Assembly (NCBI GenBank): GCA_964587625.1
Contig: CAZPLU010000024.1
Coordinates: forward strand, 1 to 35,682
Length of the DNA stretch: 35,682 nt
From: DAOPZJ01 sp964587625
Lineage (GTDB): Bacteria; Bacillota; Clostridia; Oscillospirales; JAKOTC01
Reading direction: 5' to 3'
Shown here: in pieces, positions 16,999-24,085 of the stretch
Layout: each line of letters begins with the position of its first letter
Position numbering within the stretch: position 1 is the first letter of the stretch
The notes under the pieces: model-generated
The model's input: the letters and a program-made list of their open reading frames with translations, nothing else
Databases searched by the model: none
What the model was told of the DNA's origin: nothing
Made by a program: the position numbers and the translations under genes

Positions 16999-17064
16999 CG
17001 TTCTGCCCTCTGTCCTCTAACCTCTGCCCTCTCGTAGCCCTGCCCTCTAACCTCTGCCCTCTCT
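16999..17064. repeat. pyrimidine-rich tract upstream of E1 promoter
   Basis: Repeated CTCTGCCCTCTAACCTCTGC-like units run for about 65 bp immediately before the E1 promoter. The same tract, in either orientation, is found at 1818-1853, 4650-4682, 11811-11841, 12128-12163 and 16374-16406. Confidence 0.7.
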
Positions 17065-17093
17065 TTGACGAATTGAAAAGAAACTGATATAAT
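17065..17093 (+). promoter_or_regulatory. strong predicted sigma-A promoter of the E1 gene
   Basis: TTGACG (17065-17070) and TATAAT (17088-17093) are 17 bp apart, one mismatch from the full consensus. Transcription should start near 17100, so E1 can be expressed separately from E2 and E3. The promoter lies directly after the repeat cluster. Confidence 0.75.
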
Positions 17094-17136
17094 AACAAGG
17101 TACGCTTGCAACCCGAAGAAAGAAGGAAATCCAGCA

Positions 17137-19605
17137 ATGCCGAAAAGCCAGTGCATCGACCCGAAGTTCATCCGCAAATCCGGAAAAATCACGTTCACCG
17201 ACATCCCGGTGAACGCCTACCAAAAAACCGTCGCCGAGGAGCGCAAAAACTTCTCGGACAAGAAGCTGCTGCAGATTTATACCGATATCTGCACCCTGCG
17301 CGAGTTTGAGAGCATGCTGTTCCAAATCAAGACGCAGGGCGAATACAACGGCTTTAAACAGTCCTATCCCGGCCCGGCGCACCTGTCGCTCGGGCAGGAG
17401 GCCGCCGCGGTCGGGCAGGCCTACCTGCTGACCACGGACGACTACGCGTTCGGCTCCCACCGCTCCCACTCCGAGATTTTGGCCAAAGGTCTTTCGTCGA
17501 TACACCAACTCTCCGACGACGCGCTGACCGAGATCATGGAGCAGTTTTTGGGCGGCAAAACGCTGAAAGCCATACGGGGACACCAAAAGACCAAGTCCGT
17601 CAAGGAGTTGGCGACCGATTTTTTGCTGTACGGCGCGCTGGCCGAGATTTTCGCCCGCGAAAACGGTTTCCACCACGGGCTCGGCGGCTCGATGCACGCG
17701 TTCTTTTTGCCGTTCGGCATCTACCCCAACAACGCCATCGTCGGCGGTTCGGGCCCGATCGCGCTGGGCTCGGCGCTTTATAAAAAATGCAACGACAAAA
17801 AAGGGATCGTCATCGCCAACATCGGCGACGGGGCGCTCGGCTGCGGTCCGGTGCTGGAATCGCTGAATTTTGCGGCGATGGATCAGTTTACGCAACTGTG
17901 GGAGAAAAAGGGCGGCCTGCCGATTTTATTCAACATCTTCGACAACGGCTACGGCATGGGCGGTCAGACGCGCGGCGAGACGATGGCGTATGACTTCGTC
18001 GCCCGGGTCGGCGCGGGCGTCTGCCCGTCGCAGATGCACGCCGAACGCGTGGACGGATATAATCCGCTCGCCGTGATCGACGCGATGAAACGCAAATTGA
18101 AACTTCTGCGCGAGGGCAAGGGTCCGATTTTGCTCGACGTTGTCACCTACCGCACGAGCGGCCACTCGCCGTCCGACAGCGGTTCTTATCGCTCCAAGGA
18201 GGAACTCGACGCCTGGATCGCCGAGGATCCGTGCATCAAATGGCGCAAAGAGCTGGTCGAGGCCGGCGTCGCGCCCGAAAGCGCGTTCGACGAGATCTGG
18301 GCCGACGTCAAAGAGCGCACGATGAAAATTTGTAAATTGGCCGCCGATCCCGCCGTCAGCCCGTATATCGACATGGCGAAAAACCCCGGCCCGGTCGAAA
18401 AGCTGATGTTATCCAATCTCCGTGTCCCGTCGATGGATACAACCCGCAAGCCCGACGCGCTGCTGCCCAAAGAGGAAAACCCGCGCGTCAAATCACTGGC
18501 GTCGAAATTCCGCTTTTATCTCGACGAAAACGGACAGCCCGTGCCGAAAACCAAGCAGTATGTGCTGCGTGACGGTCTGTTTGAGGCGATTTTGGACAAG
18601 TATTACGAAGATCCGACACTGGTCTCCTACGGCGAGGACGTGCGCGACTGGGGCGGCGCGTTTGCCGTCTACCGCGGACTGACAGAGGCCCTGCCCTATC
18701 ACCGGCTGTTCAACGCCCCGATCTCCGAGGCCGCGATCGTCGGCTCGGCGGTGGGTTACGCGCTTTCCGGCGGCCGCGTGATCGCCGAGTTGATGTACGC
18801 CGACTTTATGGGCCGCGCGGGCGACGAAATTTTTAACCAATTGGCCAAGTGGCAGGCGATGAGCGCGGGCATACTAAAGATGCCGGTCGTGCTGCGCGTT
18901 TCCGTCGGCAGCAAATACGGCGCGCAGCACTCCCAGGACTGGGTGGCGCTCGCCGCGCACATCCCCGGCTTGAAAGTCGTGTTCCCGGCGACGCCGTACG
19001 ACGCGAAGGGTTTGATGGCCGCCGCGCTGAACGGAACCGACCCGGTGGTGTTTTTCGAGAGCCAGCGCATTTACGACATGCCCGAACAGTTTTGCAAGGG
19101 CGGCGTTCCCAAAGAGAGTTATGAGATTGAGTTGGGCATGCCGGATATCAAAAAAGCCGGTTCCGACGTGACCATCCTCTCGATCGGCGCGACGCTTTAC
19201 CGTGTGATGGAGGCCGCAAAGACACTGGAAGACAAATACAACATCTCGGCGGAGGTCATCGACGCGCGTTCCATCGTGCCTTTTGATTATGAGCCGGTGT
19301 TGGAATCGGTCAAAAAGACCGGAAAGATCGTGCTCTCGTCCGACGCCTGCGCGCGCGGCAGCATCCTCAGCGACATGGCGCGCAACATCACCGAGATGGC
19401 GTTCGACTGGCTCGACGCGCCGCCGGTCGTCGTGGGCGCGCGCAACTGGATCACCCCGCCCTATGAGTTCGACGCCGATTTCTTCCCGCAGGCCGACTGG
19501 ATCATCGACGCGATCCACGAAAAGATTTTACCGATCGCGGGATATACCCCCAAGACCAATTTGACCGTTGTCGAGGCCTTGAGAAGGTCGAAAATGGGCG
19601 TATAG
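17137..19605 (+). CDS. fused 2-oxoacid dehydrogenase E1 (alpha-beta), thiamine diphosphate dependent
   Basis: A single 822-residue chain carries both E1 subunits. The alpha part (to about residue 430) has the His pair HRSH (108-111) and the thiamine diphosphate/magnesium motif, with GDG at 230-232 and the partner Asn at 270 in IFDNGYG. The beta part (from about 455) has the catalytic-site segment YGEDVRDWGGAF, RVSVGSKYGAQHSQDW and the C-terminal transketolase-like domain. Most bacteria encode alpha and beta separately. The alpha half also has roughly 30 extra residues between GGKTL (139-143) and GGSMH (183-187), in the mobile loop region that closes over the active site. The ATG follows AAGGAAA. 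The substrate may be pyruvate, acetoin or a branched-chain oxoacid. The context does not settle it. Confidence 0.88.
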   Translation: MPKSQCIDPKFIRKSGKITFTDIPVNAYQKTVAEERKNFSDKKLLQIYTDICTLREFESMLFQIKTQGEYNGFKQSYPGPAHLSLGQEAAAVGQAYLLTTDDYAFGSHRSHSEILAKGLSSIHQLSDDALTEIMEQFLGGKTLKAIRGHQKTKSVKELATDFLLYGALAEIFARENGFHHGLGGSMHAFFLPFGIYPNNAIVGGSGPIALGSALYKKCNDKKGIVIANIGDGALGCGPVLESLNFAAMDQFTQLWEKKGGLPILFNIFDNGYGMGGQTRGETMAYDFVARVGAGVCPSQMHAERVDGYNPLAVIDAMKRKLKLLREGKGPILLDVVTYRTSGHSPSDSGSYRSKEELDAWIAEDPCIKWRKELVEAGVAPESAFDEIWADVKERTMKICKLAADPAVSPYIDMAKNPGPVEKLMLSNLRVPSMDTTRKPDALLPKEENPRVKSLASKFRFYLDENGQPVPKTKQYVLRDGLFEAILDKYYEDPTLVSYGEDVRDWGGAFAVYRGLTEALPYHRLFNAPISEAAIVGSAVGYALSGGRVIAELMYADFMGRAGDEIFNQLAKWQAMSAGILKMPVVLRVSVGSKYGAQHSQDWVALAAHIPGLKVVFPATPYDAKGLMAAALNGTDPVVFFESQRIYDMPEQFCKGGVPKESYEIELGMPDIKKAGSDVTILSIGATLYRVMEAAKTLEDKYNISAEVIDARSIVPFDYEPVLESVKKTGKIVLSSDACARGSILSDMARNITEMAFDWLDAPPVVVGARNWITPPYEFDADFFPQADWIIDAIHEKILPIAGYTPKTNLTVVEALRRSKMGV

Positions 19606-19720
19606 AAGGCAGCGGACAAAAGGACGGGGCGTAAAAGCACCGGCGGGCCGGTGTTGCCGCGGCCATACGTCCCCGCCCAGGATGACAACGATCAAAAGCA
19701 TTGAAAAAAAGAATATCGAA

Positions 19721-19754
19721 AAAGCGCGAGTAAATTGAATTTTATTCGCGCTTT
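19721..19754 (+). terminator. terminator after the E1 gene
   Basis: AAAGCGCGA (19721-19729) and TCGCGCTTT (19746-19754) form a perfect 9-bp stem, with further AAA/TTT pairing inside. It ends the E1 transcript. The spacer before it (19606-19720) holds only GC-rich palindromes such as CACCGGC-GGG-CCGGTG and a fragment ending AGGATGACAACG. Confidence 0.65.
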
Positions 19755-19831
19755 ATGCTGAAATCGGGAATGCTATATTCTGTGTGTGAAATTAGGGCAA
19801 ATTCCATTATTTACGAAAGGAAGATACCGTT

Positions 19832-20806
19832 TTGAACCTGATCGTCAACCGAAACACCGATCCCGCCTACAATCTGGCTTACGAGGAATATTTTCTCACC
19901 GAGACGCAGGGCGAGTATGTCGTGCTCTGGCAAAATCGCCCGACTGTGGTCGTCGGCTGTAACCAAAATGTCTATAAGGAGATCAATTTTACGGCGTTGG
20001 AGCAAAGAGGCATCGGTCTGGTGCGCCGACAATCCGGCGGCGGCGCGGTCTATCATGACCTCGGCAATGTCAACTTCTCTTTCATCGCCCCGTATCGGGA
20101 GGGCGATCTGTCGGGGATTCAAAAATTTTGCGAACCGATCATCGCGTATCTGGGCTCGCTCGGCATCCGGGCGGAGATCTGCGGCAGGAACGACATTTTG
20201 GTCGACGGGATGAAGTTCTCTGGCAACGCGCAGGCCGTGCGCAAAAACCGGATTTTACACCACGGCACGTTGCTTTTCGACTCCGATTTGTCGGCGCTGT
20301 CGTCTGTTTTGACGCCAGAACCGAAAAAGCTGACGGGCAAAGGCATCGATTCGGTGCGCAGCCGGGTGACGAATTTGCGCCCTCTGTTGAAAACCGATAT
20401 GAACACAGACGAGTTTTTCGAGGGGCTGGCGCGTTTTTTCCTCGCGTCGGGCTGCAAGCCCGCCGCGCTTGCAAAAACCGCGCCGGGGAAAATCTCGGCG
20501 CTGTGCCGGTTAAAATACAACAGCCGGTCTTGGACCTACGGTGAAAATCCCGCTTATGAGTTCTTTAACGAGGCCCGCTTCGCCTGCGGCGAAGTCACGG
20601 TCGGTTTCGATTGCAAAAACGGAACCGTCGAAAACCTGAAAATCGGCGGGGACTTTTTGCTCAAACGCCCGACGAGCGAGCTGTGCAGCGCCGTCAACGG
20701 GACGCTGCACGAAAAAAAAGCGCTGCTTGAGCGGGTTTCGTCGCTGCGGCTGAACGATTATATCATCGGGATATCGCCCGAGGAATTTTGTTCGCTGTTT
20801 TTTTAG
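19832..20806 (+). CDS. lplA: lipoate-protein ligase A
   Basis: A 324-residue ligase that attaches free lipoate, through lipoyl-AMP, to the lipoyl domain of E2. The conserved core includes RRQSGGGAVYHDLGN near residue 68, KFSGNAQAVRKNRILHHGTL near residue 128 and the LTGKGIDSVRSRVTNL segment. The C-terminal accessory domain is present, which indicates a full-length LplA rather than an octanoyltransferase. The TTG start lies about 8 nt after AAAGGAAG. It is the fourth gene of the dehydrogenase cluster and would load the single lipoyl lysine of the E2 encoded nearby. Its presence suggests that the cell scavenges lipoate. Confidence 0.9.
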   Translation: MNLIVNRNTDPAYNLAYEEYFLTETQGEYVVLWQNRPTVVVGCNQNVYKEINFTALEQRGIGLVRRQSGGGAVYHDLGNVNFSFIAPYREGDLSGIQKFCEPIIAYLGSLGIRAEICGRNDILVDGMKFSGNAQAVRKNRILHHGTLLFDSDLSALSSVLTPEPKKLTGKGIDSVRSRVTNLRPLLKTDMNTDEFFEGLARFFLASGCKPAALAKTAPGKISALCRLKYNSRSWTYGENPAYEFFNEARFACGEVTVGFDCKNGTVENLKIGGDFLLKRPTSELCSAVNGTLHEKKALLERVSSLRLNDYIIGISPEEFCSLFF

Positions 20807-20873
20807 GGGAAGCGGCTTCTAAACTGAAATAAAAGAGACAAACGTTTTAAAAAAGCCGATACACAAATGCGGA

Positions 20874-20908
20874 AAACCCCCGTAAACACTTGATTTTTAC
20901 GGGGGTTT
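20874..20908 (+). terminator. strong palindrome after lplA
   Basis: AAACCCCCGTAAA (20874-20886) and TTTACGGGGGTTT (20896-20908) form a perfect 13-bp stem around CACTTGATT. The A-rich left flank and T-rich right arm fit a bidirectional terminator. Its loop and right arm share CTTGATTTTTACGGGG with the palindrome at 21066-21100. Confidence 0.7.
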
Positions 20909-20910
20909 GA

Positions 20911-21029
20911 GCGCGCAGACATTCGTCTTCGCGCTTCATAGGAGGTATCCGATACCCCTATGTGACCCCCGGTTTCGCGCCCGTTGGCGCGGGTTAAGGT
21001 GTTTTTCCGCCGCGCCTGTCGCCGGAAAA
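20911..21029 (+). ncRNA. chain of hairpins upstream of dnaA, possible structured RNA
   Basis: Four hairpins follow one another: GCGCG-c-AGAC/GTCT-t-CGCGC (20911-20934), CATAG-ga-GGTAT/ATACC-c-CTATG (20937-20962), CGCGCC-CGTT-GGCGCG (20976-20991) and TTTTCCG/CGGAAAA (21003-21029). The segment is bounded by two terminator-like palindromes and has no open frame with a ribosome binding site. It matches no RNA family that I recognise, and no promoter is obvious. It could be a small RNA, a leader of dnaA or origin-associated cruciform DNA. Confidence 0.35.
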
Positions 21030-21065
21030 GCAATTGACATCCCGCGGGGGTTTTTCTTTGGGCCG

Positions 21066-21100
21066 AAAACCCCGTAAAAACTTGATTTTTACGGGGTTTT
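21066..21100 (+). terminator. perfect 15-bp palindrome overlapping the dnaA promoter
   Basis: AAAACCCCGTAAAAA (21066-21080), loop CTTGA and TTTTTACGGGGTTTT (21086-21100) pair without a mismatch. It has the form of a bidirectional terminator that would insulate dnaA from upstream transcription. The loop and right arm also carry the candidate -35 box of dnaA. Confidence 0.65.
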
Positions 21101-21110
21101 ATGATACACT
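21082..21110 (+). promoter_or_regulatory. candidate dnaA promoter
   Basis: TTGATT (21082-21087) and TACACT (21105-21110) are 17 bp apart, each matching consensus at four of six bases. Because the -35 box lies in the loop and arm of the 15-bp palindrome, cruciform formation or DnaA binding there could influence expression. This is inference. Confidence 0.4.
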
Positions 21111-21134
21111 TTAACTACGAAAGGTTGTGATTTT

Positions 21135-22430
21135 GTGGAGAGCTTGCAGCAGGTCTGGGATTCCGTCTGCAGTATCATCAAACAAAAAATTTCCACTGTC
21201 GCTTTCAACTCCTGGATCGGAATCATCAAACCGCTTTTTTTGGAGGAGGACCGCATTTTTCTGTCGGTTCCCTCCTCTTTCCAAAAAAATATCATCGAGA
21301 CCAACTATTTAAAACTCATCGAATCCACCTGTGAGCAGGTCATGGGATTCAAGTTGTTTGCCGTGCTGCGCTCCGATCAGGGCGAACCCGAGACCGCTAC
21401 GGTCAAAAACGCCTTGGACAGCTTATATACATTTGAAAATTTCGTTGTCGCCGCGTCTAATAAATTTGCCTTCGCCGCCGCGCAGGCCGTCGCCAAAGCG
21501 CCGGGCAGAACCTATAATCCGCTGTTGATTTACGGGGAATCGGGCTTGGGAAAAACCCACCTGTTGACCGCGGTCAAAAACACCGTCGCCGAGAATTACC
21601 CGTCTTTTAATATCGTGGCGGTGCAGGGAGAGGATTTCATCAATGATTTTATCGAATCCATCACCCACAACTCCCAGCCGGATTTTCGCAAAAAATACCG
21701 CTCCTGCGATGTGCTGCTGGTGGACGATATCCAATTCATCGCCAACAAGACCGCCGTTCAGGACGAATTTTATTCCACTTTCGACAACCTCCACCGCGCG
21801 GGAAAACAGATCGTTTTGTCGTCCGACCGTCCGCCGAAAGATATTTTATCCCTGGATTCCCGGCTGCGCTCGCGGCTCGAACTCGGTCTCGCCGACATCG
21901 GCGCGCCCGATTATGAGACCCGGGTGGCGATCATCCGCAAAAAGGCGGAACTGGCCTCTTTGGAGCTCTCGGACGATGTGGTGGAGTATATCGCGGACAA
22001 GATCAAGGTCAATATCCGCCAGATTCAAGCCGTGATCACAAAACTCTCGGCAAAATACATCATGAACGGACAGATTCCGACGCTGTCGCTGACCATCGAG
22101 ACCTGCCACGACATCATCACCGACATCAGCCGTCCGGCGATTACGGTCGATATCATCAAGGAGGAGGTCAGCCGGGTCTATCAGATGCCGCCCGAGGACA
22201 TCACCTCCGATAAACAGAGCGCCCAGATTTCGCTCGTGCGACAGATCGCGATGTATGTCACCCGCGAATTGACCGGACTCTCGCTCAAGGAGATCGGCTC
22301 GGAGTTCGGAGACCGCCACTATTCCACGGTCAACTACGCCATCGCCCGCACGGCAAAAGAAATCCGAAAAAATCAAAAATTGAGCGAGACCATCGAGGAT
22401 ATTATCAAAAATATCAAAAGCAAAGAATGA
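21135..22430 (+). CDS. dnaA: chromosomal replication initiator DnaA with altered box-reading residues
   Basis: A 431-residue initiator with all four domains. The AAA+ core has Walker A GESGLGKTHLL (canonical GGVGLGKTHLL), Walker B LLVDDIQFIANK and SSDRPPKDI. Domain IV keeps its frame (RQIAMYVTREL...) but the signature DHTT is HYST (residues 395-398, bases 22317-22328). An ungapped alignment with E. coli domain IV gives R399 to Q361, P423 to K385, D433 to H395, H434 to Y396 and T435 to S397. Thus most residues known to contact the TTATCCACA box are replaced, while R407 and T436 stay. The GTG start follows AAAGG. DnaA should melt the origin in the following spacer, but probably through non-standard boxes. 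The identity as DnaA is secure. Confidence 0.96.
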   Translation: MESLQQVWDSVCSIIKQKISTVAFNSWIGIIKPLFLEEDRIFLSVPSSFQKNIIETNYLKLIESTCEQVMGFKLFAVLRSDQGEPETATVKNALDSLYTFENFVVAASNKFAFAAAQAVAKAPGRTYNPLLIYGESGLGKTHLLTAVKNTVAENYPSFNIVAVQGEDFINDFIESITHNSQPDFRKKYRSCDVLLVDDIQFIANKTAVQDEFYSTFDNLHRAGKQIVLSSDRPPKDILSLDSRLRSRLELGLADIGAPDYETRVAIIRKKAELASLELSDDVVEYIADKIKVNIRQIQAVITKLSAKYIMNGQIPTLSLTIETCHDIITDISRPAITVDIIKEEVSRVYQMPPEDITSDKQSAQISLVRQIAMYVTRELTGLSLKEIGSEFGDRHYSTVNYAIARTAKEIRKNQKLSETIEDIIKNIKSKE

Positions 22431-22442
22431 GGAAAATCCGGA

Positions 22443-22473
22443 TTTCAAAACGACTGTTTCAAAAATTTCAAAA
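22443..22473 (+). repeat. three TTTCAAAA repeats, candidate non-canonical DnaA boxes
   Basis: TTTCAAAA is repeated at 22443-22450, 22457-22464 and 22466-22473. A related TTTCATAAA is at 22496-22504, and GTTTCAAAG at 22579-22587 abuts the DnaA-trio. All have the same orientation. They take the place where tandem DnaA boxes are expected. Confidence 0.4.
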
Positions 22474-22590
22474 TAGTTTGGAAAATTATTTTTCGTTTCA
22501 TAAAGGACTAAAAAATCTCCGCTTTGGTGTTTTGAGGGAAAAAGGCGATCGCAATCCGATGAAAAAGGGATTTGATAAGTTTCAAAGCGC

Positions 22591-22605
22591 CTACTTCTAC
22601 TACTA
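22591..22605 (+). promoter_or_regulatory. DnaA-trio element
   Basis: CTA-CTT-CTA-CTA-CTA gives five in-phase triplets, which read 3'-GAT-5' or GAA on the lower strand. It is preceded by GCGC and followed by AAAATTATAAA. This matches the DnaA-trio that loads DnaA on single strands in Bacillus subtilis, in the same dnaA-dnaN location. Confidence 0.8.
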
Positions 22606-22755
22606 AAATTATAAACTTTCTTTGATTGAAAACAATCGTTTTTCGAAAGGGCTGAAAAGTTTGAAAAATAAGTTTTTAAACCAAGTGTTTTATTCTTTTT
22701 TGTAAAGTGAAACGAACGAAACAACTCAAAAAGTGCGGAAAGGTGGTCTACTCAG

Positions 22756-23871
22756 GTGAAAGTAATCTGCAATAAAGAGGTTCTTTTGGAGGCGCTATCA
22801 AAGGTCTCCCGTGCCGTTCCCGCGCAGTCGCCGATCAAAGAGACGACGGGTGTTTTGGTCTGCGGGAAAAAAGACGCCGTCACGCTGACCGGTTATGATC
22901 TCTCGATCGGAATTGTCTGCGACATACAGAGCGACGTCGTCGAAGAGGGCAGCGTCATCATCCCCCCGCCGTTTTTGGAAATCGTGCGGCGTTCGGGCGG
23001 TCCCGATATCACGATTTCGGTCGGCGAGGACAATATGATTTTGATCGAGAGCGGGTATACGAAATTTGACCTGTTCGGTCTCACGGCGGAAGGATATCCC
23101 GAACTCCCGATCTTTTCCGATGAATTTTCATTTGAACTGCCCCAGGCCGTGCTGCGCCGTTTGATCCGACAGACCGTGTTCGCCGTCTCCCAGACCGAGG
23201 CCAGACCCGTGCAGCAGGGCGTCTTGTTCGAGCTGGACAAGGGTGTGCTGACCATGGTGGCGCTCGACGGTTTCAGAATGGCCGTGAGCAAAGAAAACAT
23301 CGGTTACGACAAGAGCGGGAAATTCGTCATCCCGGGCAAGACGCTCAACGAGATTTTGAGGATGCTCGGCGACAACGACGTGGTCTCCCTTGCGGTCGGA
23401 AAAACCCACGCCTCTTTTGTCATCAACGGTTGCAAAATTTACACCCGCCTGATCACGCAGGGGGAGTTCATCAACTATAAGTCGATCATTCCCACGACGT
23501 ATAACACCGCCGTCAAAATCAACACAAGAGCCCTGATCGAGAGCGTCGAAAAGGTCTCTCTGCTCGTGGAGACACAGGCGTCCAGAAGATCCAAAAACTC
23601 GATTGTGGTGCGGTTCGCCGACAACGTCACGTCACTCGGGTGTGTGACCATGGCCGGAAAAGCGCAGGATAAAATCAACTGCGAAATCACGGGCAACGAC
23701 ATTGAGGTCGGCGTCAACAACAGCTATATCCTCGACGCGCTGCGCGCCGCCGAATGCGACGAGGTCGTGCTGCGGCTGACCACGACGTTTGCCGCAATCA
23801 AGATCGTGCCGCCCGCGGATGAAAGTTTTTCCTTCCTCGTCATGCCTGTGAGATCCAAAAATGAGGACTGA
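22756..23871 (+). CDS. dnaN: DNA polymerase III sliding clamp (beta subunit)
   Basis: A 371-residue protein that forms the ring-shaped clamp tethering the replicative polymerase to DNA. The three-domain clamp pattern is complete. Typical segments are CNKEVLLEALSKVSRAVP at the N terminus, VALDGFRMAVS in the second domain and the C-terminal VMPVRS that forms part of the binding pocket for clamp partners. The GTG start lies about 10 nt after AAAGGTGG. The end overlaps the S4-domain gene by 11 nt. It is transcribed in line with dnaA after the origin spacer. Confidence 0.96.
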   Translation: MKVICNKEVLLEALSKVSRAVPAQSPIKETTGVLVCGKKDAVTLTGYDLSIGIVCDIQSDVVEEGSVIIPPPFLEIVRRSGGPDITISVGEDNMILIESGYTKFDLFGLTAEGYPELPIFSDEFSFELPQAVLRRLIRQTVFAVSQTEARPVQQGVLFELDKGVLTMVALDGFRMAVSKENIGYDKSGKFVIPGKTLNEILRMLGDNDVVSLAVGKTHASFVINGCKIYTRLITQGEFINYKSIIPTTYNTAVKINTRALIESVEKVSLLVETQASRRSKNSIVVRFADNVTSLGCVTMAGKAQDKINCEITGNDIEVGVNNSYILDALRAAECDEVVLRLTTTFAAIKIVPPADESFSFLVMPVRSKNED

Positions 23872-24085
23872 ACGGATTGAAATCCGCGGCGGGTCGATTC
23901 GGCTGTGCGATTTATTGAAGTTCGCCGGCACCGGCGTCACGGGCGGAGAGGCCAAGAACGCCGTCGCGCGCGGCATGGTGGCGGTGAACGGCGCGGTCTG
24001 CCTTGTCAAGGGCAAGCAGATTCGCCCCGGTGACAAAGTCGTTTTCGGTGACGTTTCCATCGAGGTGACCGGCGGTGCGGGTTGA
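23861..24085 (+). CDS. yaaA: S4-domain RNA-binding protein, YaaA-like
   Basis: A 74-residue protein made almost entirely of an S4 RNA-binding domain (RLCDLLKFAGTGVTGGEAKN...GMVAVNGAVCLVKGKQIRPGDKV). In Firmicutes a protein of this kind sits between dnaN and recF, as here, and is linked to ribosome assembly in Bacillus. It overlaps dnaN by 11 nt at the front and recF by 11 nt at the back, so translation of the three genes is probably coupled. Confidence 0.88.
   Translation: MRTERIEIRGGSIRLCDLLKFAGTGVTGGEAKNAVARGMVAVNGAVCLVKGKQIRPGDKVVFGDVSIEVTGGAG

Larger units (their letters stand above)
22431..22755 (+). other. oriC: predicted chromosomal origin (oriC) in the dnaA-dnaN spacer
   Basis: This 325-bp AT-rich spacer holds no gene. 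It contains a DnaA-trio (22591-22605) followed by an AT-rich unwinding stretch, the layout of the Bacillus subtilis basal unwinding system. No TTATNCACA box is present on either strand. Instead TTTCAAAA occurs three times in 31 bp (22443, 22457, 22466). A GTTTCAAAG (22579-22587) lies three bases before the trio. Position and trio make the origin call strong. The nature of the boxes is inference. Confidence 0.8.

Noticed and set aside
20866..20874. GATACACAA near 20868 as a canonical DnaA box
   Set aside because: It differs from TTATNCACA at its first bases, stands alone, and is not conserved in the main origin spacer.
20807..21134. Origin upstream of dnaA
   Set aside because: No DnaA-trio and no box-like repeats were found there. 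The dnaA-dnaN spacer is the better origin candidate.
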